Counted from the first letter of the stretch, positions 1-9,283 are shown. The stretch is DNA of 64,000 nucleotides from M269 sp964640795 (GCA_964640795.1 CAZXIN010000005.1:62001-126000), one strand, 5' to 3'. Made by a program: numbers and translations. Notes: a model not told the origin generated them from the letters alone.

Positions 1-2329
1 TAAGAACATTCGAAGGCAGAAAAGGCCTCTCAATAACCATAGAAAAACAATGTTCAATAGCGGCTAAATGATTTAAGTCTTCGTTGCTCGAATAGGTTAG
101 CACTTTGGTTTTAGCAGAAAACGCGCTGAGACACTCTGTCCCGAATGAACCTCCATATAGCCATTCAACCGAACAAGAGACAAACAAATAGTCAAAGCCT
201 TGACAACTCATCTCTCTAAAATAGGCCAAACTGTCTATACTTGTCACCTCAGCACCGAACTGTCCGAACATACTAGCGACAGCTCTTCTTGAACTAGGGT
301 AAGAATCCAAAATAGCAATCGTTGCTCCTTGCCACTTCGGATCTTTGTCAGGTTCTACTTTATAACTCAATCGATTTAGATGTAGCGTCAAAGTAAAACT
401 TGTCCCTTCGCCAAGGGTGCTATCAAACGTCAAGTCACCATGCATTAACTTGACGAGCTGCTGGGATATCACTAAGCCCAATCCCGTGCCTTGATAAGTC
501 CGATTAATATCCCCGTCTAACTGGCTGAAAGCGGCAAAAAGTTTACTTTTATCATGTTCCGCAATACCGATTCCTGTATCTTCAACAACAATGTTGAGCT
601 CAACAAGGTTGTTGTCCAATTCACGGCTTTCTACTCTAATTGACACGTGGCCGGAAGGTGTGAATTTAATCGCATTACTGAGAAGGTTAGTGACTACTTG
701 CCTGATGCGAGGTGCATCTCCCAAGAGCTTTTTGGGCAATGGCTGAAGATCCAATACAAACTCCAAACCTTTGTTATAGGCCTGCTTGGACATTAAAGTT
801 GCCAATTGCTCGATCAAGGATAATGGAGAAAACACCTCTGTTTTAATCTCCAGCTTTCCTGCTTCGATCTTAGAAAAATCCAGCACATCATTGATGATAT
901 GCATCAGATGGCTAGCGGATGAGTTGATTATTTCAACATGTTGTTGCTTATCTCTAGGTAGTAACAAGCCTGTTAATTCCTGACAGAATCCGACGATTGC
1001 GTTCAATGGCGTTCTGATCTCATGGCTCATGTTGGCGAGAAATTGAGATTTAACTTTACTGGCAGCAATAGCCTTCTTACGCGAGATGTCCAAACGCGCG
1101 TTCTGCTCTTCGATATAAATCATATTGCTACGCAATTCTCGAGTAGCTTTATGGATCTCCAGACGCAAGTTACTGCGAATCTTTTCAAACAGTGCCAATG
1201 AGAACAAACCTGCCTCAATAAAAACACCCACAGGAAAAGCATAAGTCGTAAAATTATTGGTCGGTAGAATACCAACTAGAGTGAGCATTCCGGTTAAAGC
1301 GCAAAAAGCGAGAACTGTCCATGCAAAAATGAAATATCGCGCGGGTTTAAAACGATTAAAATAACTTTCAAAACCTGCCACCGTATAGGTAATCACGGAG
1401 ATCATACTCACTATGTTGGCAATAATGCCTTGAACATCGGGTTCAAAAACATTCATCAAAATAAAGACGCCAGAAATGGACAATCCTGCCATGCTCACAT
1501 AGATAAATTTGGATGTTTTAGGGGCGGTCTCATAGGCATTGAGAAAGCTCAGAGTAAACAAGCCAGAGCTTAGGCCAACAGCAACGAGAGAGATACTGAC
1601 ATTTTGTACTAACCAAAGCCCAACATTTCCTAAAGAAAATAACTGACTATGCCCATTCCAAACAAACTCCCATATGGCAACACTGAGTAAATAGACCGCA
1701 TAAGCCAAAATGCTGCGTTCATTGGTACCGTAGAATTGCATAAGGTTGTATACAAACAGCATCAGCAAACCACCGAAAAACGCTCCCCAAAGGAGCGAAT
1801 GGAATACTAGCGACTGGGAATACTCTGCTTCGGCACTTAAAGCGATAGGAGCGATTCTATTAAGTGCACTATTGGCAACATAGATCAGTATTTTGGTTGG
1901 GCTATCTTTGCCCATCGAAAATTGATAGGTCGGGATTCTTGTTTTCTGTGCTCGGCTCTTTGTCCCTTGTATTGATTGCCTTGTTACCACATTGTCGATG
2001 ACAGTATAAAATTCAACTTCTGTATTTTGTGCAAAATTAACCTCCACAACCCAGCGCTCAACATCAGTCAAGTTAGTCAGCTCAGCAAGTAACCATATAC
2101 CTTGATGGCTAACACCATAGCTTGGGTTTCCTGTTTTGGTTGCACTGAACTTATCCAGATTTGCGATAGCTTCCTGTACGGTAAGCCTATCTACCTGACC
2201 TTCTAGGTAACGCACCTGTTCATTGAGCAGCATTTTTCTGTCGCTATCTGCCACATAAATTTCTGCCGAAGACAGTATTGGCCACACAAAAATACAGGTG
2301 AGGACGAGTAAACGAAGTATCTGTGCCAT
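1..2329 (-). CDS. Hybrid sensor histidine kinase with 7TMR-DISM sensor, C-terminus cut by window edge
   Basis: The frame is open from an ATG at 2329 to base 2, giving 776 visible codons. Residues 1-23 look like a signal peptide. An extracellular 7TMR-DISM type sensor (about 40-170) follows, then seven hydrophobic segments (about 180-390). Next come a HisKA domain with the H-box SHEIRTPLN (phospho-acceptor His436) and an HATPase domain with NLLSNAIKF, DTGIGI and GTGLGLVIS motifs. From about residue 690 a receiver-like domain begins and runs out of the window near ERPFLPS. It should be an inner-membrane kinase sensing a periplasmic ligand, possibly a sugar by analogy with other DISM proteins. 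Its acidic phospho-acceptor region looks poorly conserved in what is visible. It is divergent from the dehydrogenase gene at 2521. The fold is clear; the ligand and partner are unknown. Confidence 0.88.
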   Translation of the reverse strand, partial: MAQILRLLVLTCIFVWPILSSAEIYVADSDRKMLLNEQVRYLEGQVDRLTVQEAIANLDKFSATKTGNPSYGVSHQGIWLLAELTNLTDVERWVVEVNFAQNTEVEFYTVIDNVVTRQSIQGTKSRAQKTRIPTYQFSMGKDSPTKILIYVANSALNRIAPIALSAEAEYSQSLVFHSLLWGAFFGGLLMLFVYNLMQFYGTNERSILAYAVYLLSVAIWEFVWNGHSQLFSLGNVGLWLVQNVSISLVAVGLSSGLFTLSFLNAYETAPKTSKFIYVSMAGLSISGVFILMNVFEPDVQGIIANIVSMISVITYTVAGFESYFNRFKPARYFIFAWTVLAFCALTGMLTLVGILPTNNFTTYAFPVGVFIEAGLFSLALFEKIRSNLRLEIHKATRELRSNMIYIEEQNARLDISRKKAIAASKVKSQFLANMSHEIRTPLNAIVGFCQELTGLLLPRDKQQHVEIINSSASHLMHIINDVLDFSKIEAGKLEIKTEVFSPLSLIEQLATLMSKQAYNKGLEFVLDLQPLPKKLLGDAPRIRQVVTNLLSNAIKFTPSGHVSIRVESRELDNNLVELNIVVEDTGIGIAEHDKSKLFAAFSQLDGDINRTYQGTGLGLVISQQLVKLMHGDLTFDSTLGEGTSFTLTLHLNRLSYKVEPDKDPKWQGATIAILDSYPSSRRAVASMFGQFGAEVTSIDSLAYFREMSCQGFDYLFVSCSVEWLYGGSFGTECLSAFSAKTKVLTYSSNEDLNHLAAIEHCFSMVIERPFLPSNVL

Positions 2330-2520
2330 TTTCCCTACAGCAATGATTTTGATAACCTACATTAAAACACTGTGCAGTAGGGTGAAGCAATGCTATGTTT
2401 TACAGCACTGGCCATAGTTATCGGCTCTGCAAAACTTTAACGACAAAAATAACAGTAAGTACACTTCAGAAAACCGAGGTTAATTGTAAGTGTACTTTCT
2501 GATTTGCTGGAAACACCAAA

Positions 2521-3657
2521 ATGAAAAAAGCGACTTTATTATTAACTACATCCTTAGCATTTGGATTGTGGAATCACTCTAGCCAAGCACTCGATTTAAA
2601 TAAACTCACCTTACCAGACGGCTTTGAAATAAGTGTTTACGCAGAAAACGTTAAAAATGCCAGGCAAATGGCCCTCGGTGAAAACGGGACTGTTTTTGTC
2701 GGAAGCCGAGGCGCTGGCTTAGTGCATGCGGTAGTTGATACAGACAAAGACGGCAAAGCAGATAAAGTTGTGGAAATAGCTTCTGGGTTAACCATGCCGA
2801 GTGGCGTTGCGGTGAAGGATGGAGATTTATATGTTGCCGCGATTAGCAAAGTCTTCAAGTACAGTGATATAGAGTCAAATTATAACAGTAAGCCCAAAGC
2901 GGAGACTGTGATCGATGACTTACCCTCCGAAAGACACCACGGTTGGAAGAATATTAGCTTTGGTCCAGACGGTTGGCTATATGTTCCTGTAGGAACACCA
3001 TGCAATGTTTGTTTAACCAAAGGTGGCGAAAAGTTTGACGATGAAATTTACGACTCTATCGTTAAGTATGATATTAAAACCAAAGAGCGTAAGTTTGTTG
3101 CACGAGGGGTGCGCAACAGTGTCGGTTTCGATTGGCACCCTAAAACAAAAGAGTTCTGGTTTACCGATAATGGCCGCGATTGGTTGGGCGATGAGTTACC
3201 TCCCTGTGAAATCAATCATGTCACCAAAGAAGGCGAGCATTTTGGCTATCCGTTCTTTCACGGCGGTGTCGTAGCCGATCCTGAATTTGGTATTGGCAAG
3301 AAAGTAGAAGATTACAAACAACCAGCAATGAGACTTGGCGCCCATGTTGCACCTTTAGGTATTCACTTTTATAACGGCGATATGTTCCCGAAAGCATACA
3401 AAAATAAAGTCTTTGTTGCCGAGCACGGTTCTTGGAATCGTTCAAACAAAGTCGGCTATCGCGTTATGATGGCAGATGTTGCACCGGACGAGAGATCAGG
3501 TAGTGAGTTAAGCAACTATCAACCTTTTATCTCCGGCTTTTTACAAGGTGATGAAGCGATTGGACGGCCTGTGGCATTTTTACCTATGCCTGACGGCAGC
3601 TTGTTGATCTCTGATGACTTTGCCAATGTTATCTACAGAGTCTCTTATTCTAAATAA
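2521..3657 (+). CDS. PQQ-dependent sugar (sorbosone-type) dehydrogenase, secreted
   Basis: A 378-residue protein with a cleavable signal peptide (about 1-23, cut near SSQA). The mature part is a beta-propeller of the soluble glucose/sorbosone dehydrogenase family. Typical family segments are visible: HHGWKNISFGPDGWLYV, a DNGRDWLGDE stretch, HVAPLGI and EHGSWNR. These enzymes oxidise a sugar or polyol in the periplasm using PQQ. The cysteines in GTPCNVC may form a disulphide. The gene sits just before parC, a place often held by parE, and is separated from it by a probable terminator, so the pairing may be accidental. The substrate cannot be told from sequence, and some relatives in this family bind no PQQ. 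Confidence 0.85.
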   Translation: MKKATLLLTTSLAFGLWNHSSQALDLNKLTLPDGFEISVYAENVKNARQMALGENGTVFVGSRGAGLVHAVVDTDKDGKADKVVEIASGLTMPSGVAVKDGDLYVAAISKVFKYSDIESNYNSKPKAETVIDDLPSERHHGWKNISFGPDGWLYVPVGTPCNVCLTKGGEKFDDEIYDSIVKYDIKTKERKFVARGVRNSVGFDWHPKTKEFWFTDNGRDWLGDELPPCEINHVTKEGEHFGYPFFHGGVVADPEFGIGKKVEDYKQPAMRLGAHVAPLGIHFYNGDMFPKAYKNKVFVAEHGSWNRSNKVGYRVMMADVAPDERSGSELSNYQPFISGFLQGDEAIGRPVAFLPMPDGSLLISDDFANVIYRVSYSK

Positions 3658-3670
3658 AGACCATGACAAA

Positions 3671-3715
3671 GGTGCCGACCCATTTTGACAACAATGAAGT
3701 CGGTGCCAACTTTTT
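3671..3715 (+). terminator. Probable rho-independent terminator after the sugar dehydrogenase
   Basis: GGTGCCGAC (3671-3679) can pair in RNA with GTCGGTGCC (3699-3707). The nine pairs include two G-U wobbles and the loop is 19 bases. Five T residues follow at 3711-3715. Because of the wobble pairs the stem forms only in the plus-strand transcript, which fits a terminator for the upstream gene rather than a bidirectional one. Confidence 0.6.
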
Positions 3716-3738
3716 CATAATATCAATCGAAAAGACAT

Positions 3739-6030
3739 ATGAGTGAAGACATCAGCATTAACAGTGACGGCGTAGAACAACGACCGTTACGTAGTTTTAC
3801 CGAAGAAGCATACCTTAACTACTCAATGTACGTCATTATGGACAGAGCATTGCCGCATATCGGCGATGGCTTAAAGCCCGTTCAGCGACGCATTATCTAT
3901 GCAATGTCAGATTTAGGTTTGCATGCAGGGGCCAAGTATAAAAAATCAGCCAGAACAGTGGGTGATGTGCTGGGTAAATTCCACCCTCACGGTGACTCGG
4001 CATGTTATGAAGCGATGGTACTGATGGCTCAGCCCTTTTCTTATCGCTACCCTTTAGTTGATGGTCAAGGTAACTGGGGCGCGCCAGATGACCCTAAGTC
4101 ATTTGCAGCAATGCGTTATACCGAAGCCAAACTTTCCCGATTTAGCGAGCTTTTACTGAGTGAGTTAGGCCAAGGCACTGCCGATTGGATACCCAACTTC
4201 GACGGTACACTCAATGAGCCTAAAGTCCTGCCAGCTCGTTTACCTCATATTTTATGTAATGGTATTACCGGTATTGCTGTCGGTATGGCGACCGATATTC
4301 CACCACACAATGTCAGAGAACTGGCAAACGCATGCGCTATGATGCTAGACAATAGTAAGGCAGAGTTGGGGGATGTATTAGAACATATTCAAGGGCCTGA
4401 TTACCCTACTGATGCGGAGATCATTACACCGAGAAGTGACATCCAAAAGATATACGAAACAGGCCGAGGCTCTTTGAAAATGAGAGCTGTGTATTCGGAA
4501 GATAATGGCGAGGTTGTCATTACAGCCCTACCTCATCAAGCTTCTGGAGCCAAAATACTCGAGCAAATTGCAGGGCAAATGCAAAATAAAAAGTTGCCTA
4601 TGGTCAGCGATTTACGTGACGAGTCCGATCACGAGAACCCAACACGGTTAATTGTTACTCCTCGTTCAAACCGCGTCGATGTAGAACAACTGATGCAACA
4701 CCTGTTCGCTACCACAGACTTAGAAAAGAATTATCGAGTGAACTTGAACATGATCGGCTTAGACGGCAGGCCACATGTCAAAGGACTTAAAAGCATTTTA
4801 AGTGAATGGTTAGTGTTTAGGAAAGACACTGTCACGCGCAGACTACAATACCGATTAGATAAAGTGCTTGCCCGTTTGCATATTCTTGAAGGCTTGATGA
4901 TTGCCTTTTTGAATATCGACGAAGTCATTCATATTATTCGAACAGAAGACAAGCCCAAGCCTGTCTTAATGGAGCGCTTTGGTTTATCGGATATCCAAGC
5001 AGAAGCTATCTTAGAGCTAAAACTAAGACACTTAGCCAAGCTAGAAGAATTTAAGATCAAGAGCGAGCAAAAGGAGCTGGCTGAGGAAAGGGATCACTTA
5101 CAGCAGTTACTTGGTTCAGACCGCCGAATGAAAACCTTGATTAAGAAAGAAATTCTGGCAGATGCCGAGAAATATGGCGATGACAGACGTTCTCCAATTG
5201 TTGAGCGAGGCGAATCAAAAGCGTTATCTGAGAACGAACTAATACCTTCTGAAGCAGTGACTATTGTCTTGTCGTCTAAAGGTTGGGTACGCAGTGCAAA
5301 AGGCCATGACATTGATGCGAAGAGCTTAAACTATAAAGCTGGCGATGAATATCTAACCAGTGCGAAGGGTCGCAGTAATCAACAGGCTGTTTTTATCGAT
5401 ACATCAGGGCGCGCATTTTCATGCGACGCACATTCACTGCCGTCAGCAAGGAGTCAGGGGGAGCCTGTCACTGGACGATTTAACCTTGTCACGGGTGAAA
5501 ATGCTGAGCATGTGCTTATCGACAATGACCAACAGCATTACTTAATGACCTCTGACGCTGGCTACGGATTCGTTGGTAAATTTGGCGACATGATCAGCAA
5601 AAACAAAGCTGGTAAGGCCTATCTAAGCTTACCTTCCGCCGCTAAAGTGATGCCTCCACAAAGGGTAACAAATATAGAAACCGACTGGTGCCTTGCGATA
5701 TCTAACGAAGGGCGCATGTTGATTTTCCCTTTAAGAGATTTACCCGTACTTGGTAAGGGCAAAGGTAACAAGATCATCAGTATTCCATCAGCAAAGGCGC
5801 AATCGAGAGAAGAGTTCTTGAGTGTTATTGCTGTGCTTCCAGACGATGCACAAGTAAAAATCGTGGCCGGTAAGCGAGGAATGACATTGTCAACGTCAGA
5901 TCTAGAGCACTACAAAGGTGAACGTGGTCGGCGAGGTAATAAGCTACCTCGTGGTTTACAACGAGTTGACGGTGTCGAGCTGGTATTATCTTCACCGGAA
6001 CCGGCGCCTGATGAACCTGATATAAGTTAA
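3739..6030 (+). CDS. parC: DNA topoisomerase IV subunit A
   Basis: A 763-residue protein matching ParC over its whole length. It is the breakage-reunion subunit that, with ParE, decatenates daughter chromosomes. The N-terminal winged-helix part carries HPHGDSACYE, giving the wild-type residues Ser87 and Glu91 at the positions equivalent to E. coli Ser80 and Glu84. The catalytic tyrosine is Tyr127 in AAMRYTEA. The C-terminal half has the DNA-wrapping beta-pinwheel with degenerate GRG-type repeats. The ATG at 3739 follows an A-rich leader with no strong Shine-Dalgarno. parE is not in the window; the gene upstream is an unrelated sugar dehydrogenase. Nothing suggests fluoroquinolone-resistance substitutions at the two main positions. 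Confidence 0.97.
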   Translation: MSEDISINSDGVEQRPLRSFTEEAYLNYSMYVIMDRALPHIGDGLKPVQRRIIYAMSDLGLHAGAKYKKSARTVGDVLGKFHPHGDSACYEAMVLMAQPFSYRYPLVDGQGNWGAPDDPKSFAAMRYTEAKLSRFSELLLSELGQGTADWIPNFDGTLNEPKVLPARLPHILCNGITGIAVGMATDIPPHNVRELANACAMMLDNSKAELGDVLEHIQGPDYPTDAEIITPRSDIQKIYETGRGSLKMRAVYSEDNGEVVITALPHQASGAKILEQIAGQMQNKKLPMVSDLRDESDHENPTRLIVTPRSNRVDVEQLMQHLFATTDLEKNYRVNLNMIGLDGRPHVKGLKSILSEWLVFRKDTVTRRLQYRLDKVLARLHILEGLMIAFLNIDEVIHIIRTEDKPKPVLMERFGLSDIQAEAILELKLRHLAKLEEFKIKSEQKELAEERDHLQQLLGSDRRMKTLIKKEILADAEKYGDDRRSPIVERGESKALSENELIPSEAVTIVLSSKGWVRSAKGHDIDAKSLNYKAGDEYLTSAKGRSNQQAVFIDTSGRAFSCDAHSLPSARSQGEPVTGRFNLVTGENAEHVLIDNDQQHYLMTSDAGYGFVGKFGDMISKNKAGKAYLSLPSAAKVMPPQRVTNIETDWCLAISNEGRMLIFPLRDLPVLGKGKGNKIISIPSAKAQSREEFLSVIAVLPDDAQVKIVAGKRGMTLSTSDLEHYKGERGRRGNKLPRGLQRVDGVELVLSSPEPAPDEPDIS

Positions 6031-6040
6031 GAATCTAAAG

Positions 6041-6098
6041 GGCATTGATAGAATGCCACTCTAGAGTGTGTTGAACACCAAAGAGCAACACACTCTAG
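6041..6098. terminator. Hairpins between convergent parC and the HPt/HD-GYP gene
   Basis: A perfect 13-base stem (6061-6073 with 6086-6098, 12-base loop) lies midway between two convergent stop codons. A small hairpin (GGCATT / AATGCC, 6041-6057) precedes it. No long T-run follows on either strand, so it may act as a weak bidirectional terminator or as an RNA 3'-end stabiliser. Confidence 0.6.
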
Positions 6099-6120
6099 CG
6101 AATTAACTCTTTATATAAAA

Positions 6121-7269
6121 TTAGTTAGAACGTTCACTTTTCAACAAACTAGCCATCGCACGGTTAAATATCTTCATCCAGCGAGGGCAAAACTGTCCTT
6201 CTGCAACCCGATTAATTTCAACAACCGCACGCTTTTTCGGGCGCTTCCTGTGGCTGTTGTGTGCCCGAGTATGTGTCAATGCATCATAAGTATCTAATAT
6301 GGCAATTAGCCTTGCACCATCACAAATTTCATCTCCCTTAACCCCTAAAGGGTAACCTGAACCATCAAGTCTTTCATGATGTTGCATAACCATTTTTCTA
6401 GCATCATTCCACTGATCCAAATGTTCAAGCAATCTGGAGCTTTTATAAACGTGTGAGCGCATTAAATTAAACTCACTCGTCGTCAAGTCACCTTGCTTAT
6501 GCAGTACCTTTAGCGGCATAAACGCCATCCCAAAGTCATGAACATAACAAGCCACGGCAAGTTGATCATGATCAATCGGACTCCCAGCTAACTTATTCAG
6601 TAACAAAGCCAATTTCGCAATACGGTCCCCACGCCCTTGCCAGTACATAGAACGTTCTTCAATAGGTGTCATTAGTTGCCTAAAGAACATAATGTCTGTT
6701 TGCTTCTCGTCACTTAAACCATCAGGAATACCTATACTGTGCAGGGTCTCTTGTGTTTTAGTCTGCAACTCCTCTTGTTCTTCTTCTGCTTCACTAGCAT
6801 CTAAGCTCGGATCCAACAAAACAACTGCATCAGCAAGCAACTTTTCATGTTGTTCAGAATTGTCAGGGTTAATCAAGGCAATACGACGAACCAGCTTATC
6901 CAGCATGACATCATCATATTCTGCTTCGCCAGATTTTATACAGCTCTCGACGAACACTTTTACACGATCCAGCGATAACAAAACTAAGTCACTCATGGTA
7001 CTGGTATAATTTATCTCTCCTTTACGCAGAAAATCTAATAAGTCTTCTGCATGTTGTAAGAGCGGCACCATAGGAGAGAAGCTAACCAGCCCTAAATCGC
7101 CTTTGATGGTATGAATAGAGCGGAATAGTGCTCGCTGTAGTTCATTGTCATCTGGCCTAATTTCGAGTTCTATTAGCGTTTGTTCACTGGCTTCATAGAG
7201 CTCATTAATCTCTTCAAGGAGATCATTCAAAATATCGCCTTCGAGATCTTCATGACGAAAGGTTTGCAT
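6121..7269 (-). CDS. HPt domain fused to HD-GYP domain signalling protein
   Basis: A 382-residue cytoplasmic protein. Residues 1-130 form a histidine phosphotransfer domain with the motif HTIKGDLG (His53). A variable acidic linker (150-190) follows, then an HD-GYP module. That module has HD at 244-245, HHE at 297-299, DGSGYP at 302-307 and a following LDTYDALTH. HD-GYP proteins hydrolyse cyclic di-GMP, so phosphorelay through His53 may control its turnover. Instead of the usual HDxGK the first motif reads HDFGM, losing the lysine, so activity or metal binding may be altered. The likely kinase partner is unknown; the hybrid kinase at 1-2329 is one candidate. The GAGG ribosome-binding site, 8 bases before the ATG, lies inside the terminal repeat of the element at 7272-7507. 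Confidence 0.87.
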   Translation of the reverse strand: MQTFRHEDLEGDILNDLLEEINELYEASEQTLIELEIRPDDNELQRALFRSIHTIKGDLGLVSFSPMVPLLQHAEDLLDFLRKGEINYTSTMSDLVLLSLDRVKVFVESCIKSGEAEYDDVMLDKLVRRIALINPDNSEQHEKLLADAVVLLDPSLDASEAEEEQEELQTKTQETLHSIGIPDGLSDEKQTDIMFFRQLMTPIEERSMYWQGRGDRIAKLALLLNKLAGSPIDHDQLAVACYVHDFGMAFMPLKVLHKQGDLTTSEFNLMRSHVYKSSRLLEHLDQWNDARKMVMQHHERLDGSGYPLGVKGDEICDGARLIAILDTYDALTHTRAHNSHRKRPKKRAVVEINRVAEGQFCPRWMKIFNRAMASLLKSERSN

Positions 7270-7271
7270 GT

Positions 7272-7507
7272 AATTAACCTCAGGTTTGTATAAGAAAACC
7301 GATAAAAAATAATCTAAGTTAATATGTAAAAAACAGAAATCAGCCTATAGGCATTGGAATCCGTCGCTTTAAGCCAATATGACTATTTTAATGCTTATCA
7401 GGGCAATCGAGCGTCATCAGAGCATCCTTTCATTAACTCGCTTAGCACCGAGAAGCATTAAAATAGGCTCATTAGGTAGTTCTGCTTATGCATATCTAGG
7501 ACTAGTT
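7272..7507. mobile_element. MITE-like element, copy 1 (236 bp, one end decayed)
   Basis: The left end (7272-7294) is identical over 23 bases to the left end of the element at 62121-62359. The right end (7485-7507) is the decayed inverted counterpart, matching about 15 of 23 positions. Internal blocks are also shared with that copy, including GCCAAT-TGACTATTTTAA and GAGAAGC-TTAAAATAGG. Inside is a perfect 14-base inverted repeat (7383-7396 with 7453-7466). There is no room for a transposase, so this is a non-autonomous element or a structured dispersed repeat. The remaining gap, 7508-7691, shows nothing I can identify. Confidence 0.75.
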
Positions 7508-7691
7508 TTCCTGTGAATAAAATAGATACGCTACTTTTCTATGTCAGTCATATCACCGTTAACTTTATATATAACTCTGCACAAGTACATATGCATAAGC
7601 GACAAAAAGCTATTCAGTATAGCACCGACATTCATTCTTGACGTCGTGTAATGAAAATTTACCCAAGGTGTCAATTTATACCACTCACTTA

Positions 7692-8945
7692 TCAGCGCAG
7701 ATTAGTATGAGATCGTGTTGCTCTACTCAACTGCTTTAACAAAAAGTCCCTCTCACTGTTATTTTGTGTCATTTTGATAGCGCGTTGATAGGAGCTTACT
7801 GCATCAGCATAACACTGCATTTGGTGTTCAAACTCAGCTTTCGTTGCATAGTATGGCTGATAGTTTACTAAATCTGCTTCAAGTTGCAGAAGTGCGGGAT
7901 AAGCTTCTCTATAACTTTTGTGTTCGGCAACAGCAATGAGCTGATTAAGTCGCGTAATCGAAGACGGATTTATTTTCAGAAGACTATCATAAAGTAGCGT
8001 AATCTGCTGCCAATCTGTGCGCTCCCAACTGTCTGCAGTTGCGTGCAAAGCACTAATAGCTGCGTGTATTTGATAAGGACCTGAACAGCCTTTCGCTAAC
8101 GTTTCTAACAACAAGCGTCTGGCATCTTCTATTTGGTCATGTTTCCACAAGGCTCTATTTTGTTTTGCAAGCGGTATGTACGCTTGCTCTTCAGAGCTTC
8201 GAGCAGGTGTTCTCGCATCACTTAACCGAAGTAAACAATAAAGGCCTATAACTTCTGGGGTTGGTGTTAAATGACGCAAAATATTAACGAGCCTAATGGA
8301 CTCATCAGCTAAATCCTGACGACTTAGTGTTTGCCCTTCATATGCATTAAAAGATTCATTAAAGATTAAATAGATAACAGATAAGACTTCATTAAGCCTT
8401 AAATTCAAATCCTCTGCTATTGGCATTTCATATGCGATACCTGACTGCTTTATTTTTCTCTTCGCTCGCGTCAATCGTTGCAGCATTGTCGATTCGGATG
8501 TTAAAAAGGCGCGTGCAATTTCTCTAGCCGTCAGACCGCACAACGTTTTTAAGGTCAAGGCGATTTGTGCTTCAGAATTAAGCGCTGGATGACAGCATGT
8601 GAAGATTAAGCGTAGACGCTCATCTGGAATCACACCTGCCGACTCACATTCTTCTGAGTCATTCCCGAGAAGATGTTGCTCTAATTCGAATAGCATATTG
8701 GTCTGGGAACGAGACTTGTGTTGTCGAAACTTATCAATGATTTTACGTTTTGCTACAGTATGCAGCCATGCCGCGGTTGATTCGGGCACACCTTTTAGTG
8801 GCCACTGCATCATAGCCTGCTCAAAAGCATCTTGAGTCGCTTCCTCGGCTAAATCAATATCCTTAGCCCAGTAAGCTAAGGATGCGACTAATTTACCTGA
8901 CTCCGCACGAAAAAGGCGCACGAAGTCAATTGATGTGGAATTCAA
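7692..8945 (-). CDS. ECF sigma factor, ECF42-like, with C-terminal TPR-like extension
   Basis: A 417-residue protein. The N-terminal 180 residues hold sigma region 2 (EATQDAFEQAM, then TAAWLHTVAKRKIIDKFR) and region 4 (ALTLKTLCGLTAREIARAFL with LTRAKRKI). A long helical extension of the DUF6596 kind follows, ending in TPR-like helices. This domain order and the adjacent DGPF/YCII gene are the hallmarks of the ECF42 group, which lacks a classical anti-sigma factor and is thought to be controlled by its own C-terminal extension. The start codon overlaps the stop of the upstream DGPF gene by four bases (ATGA), which implies translational coupling. Target genes are not evident in the window. Confidence 0.88.
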   Translation of the reverse strand: MNSTSIDFVRLFRAESGKLVASLAYWAKDIDLAEEATQDAFEQAMMQWPLKGVPESTAAWLHTVAKRKIIDKFRQHKSRSQTNMLFELEQHLLGNDSEECESAGVIPDERLRLIFTCCHPALNSEAQIALTLKTLCGLTAREIARAFLTSESTMLQRLTRAKRKIKQSGIAYEMPIAEDLNLRLNEVLSVIYLIFNESFNAYEGQTLSRQDLADESIRLVNILRHLTPTPEVIGLYCLLRLSDARTPARSSEEQAYIPLAKQNRALWKHDQIEDARRLLLETLAKGCSGPYQIHAAISALHATADSWERTDWQQITLLYDSLLKINPSSITRLNQLIAVAEHKSYREAYPALLQLEADLVNYQPYYATKAEFEHQMQCYADAVSSYQRAIKMTQNNSERDFLLKQLSRATRSHTNLR

Positions 8946-9283
8946 CCCTCGATATTCATAATAGGCCTAACCTCGATTGTCCCGTACCTTGCTGAAGGTA
9001 TTTTTGCCGCCCACTTTAAAGCTTCGTCTAGATCTTTACATTCCAACAAATAATAGCCACCTAGCTGTTCTTTTGTTTCAGCAAATGGACCATCAGTTAA
9101 TACCATGTCGCCAGCTCGAACACGAATTGAGGTAGCTGTACTGACAGGTTGCAGAGCATTACCTGAAAAAACAACATTGGCATCTTTCATCTCCTCTTCA
9201 AGAGCCATATATTGACCAATAAGTGTTTCAACATCGACATCATCTTGCCCTTCGTTACTGTATATTAGTGCTAAAAATTGCAT
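8942..9283 (-). CDS. YCII/DGPF-domain protein, partner of the ECF42 sigma factor
   Basis: A 113-residue single-domain protein with the diagnostic segment DGPFAETKEQLGGYYLLE and a C-terminal ARYGTIEVRPI strand. DGPF proteins have a ferredoxin-like fold related to YciI. They occur next to ECF42 sigma genes so regularly that they are used to define the group, but their biochemical role is unproven. The gene is first in a two-gene operon, and its stop codon overlaps the sigma start. The ATG at 9283 is preceded by a GGAG-type site in the complementary reading (tctcc at 9291-9295). Confidence 0.88.
   Translation of the reverse strand: MQFLALIYSNEGQDDVDVETLIGQYMALEEEMKDANVVFSGNALQPVSTATSIRVRAGDMVLTDGPFAETKEQLGGYYLLECKDLDEALKWAAKIPSARYGTIEVRPIMNIEG

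Noticed and set aside
6692..7009. A 105-codon plus-strand frame inside the HPt/HD-GYP gene
   Set aside because: It is serine-rich shadow sequence of a well-supported gene on the other strand.
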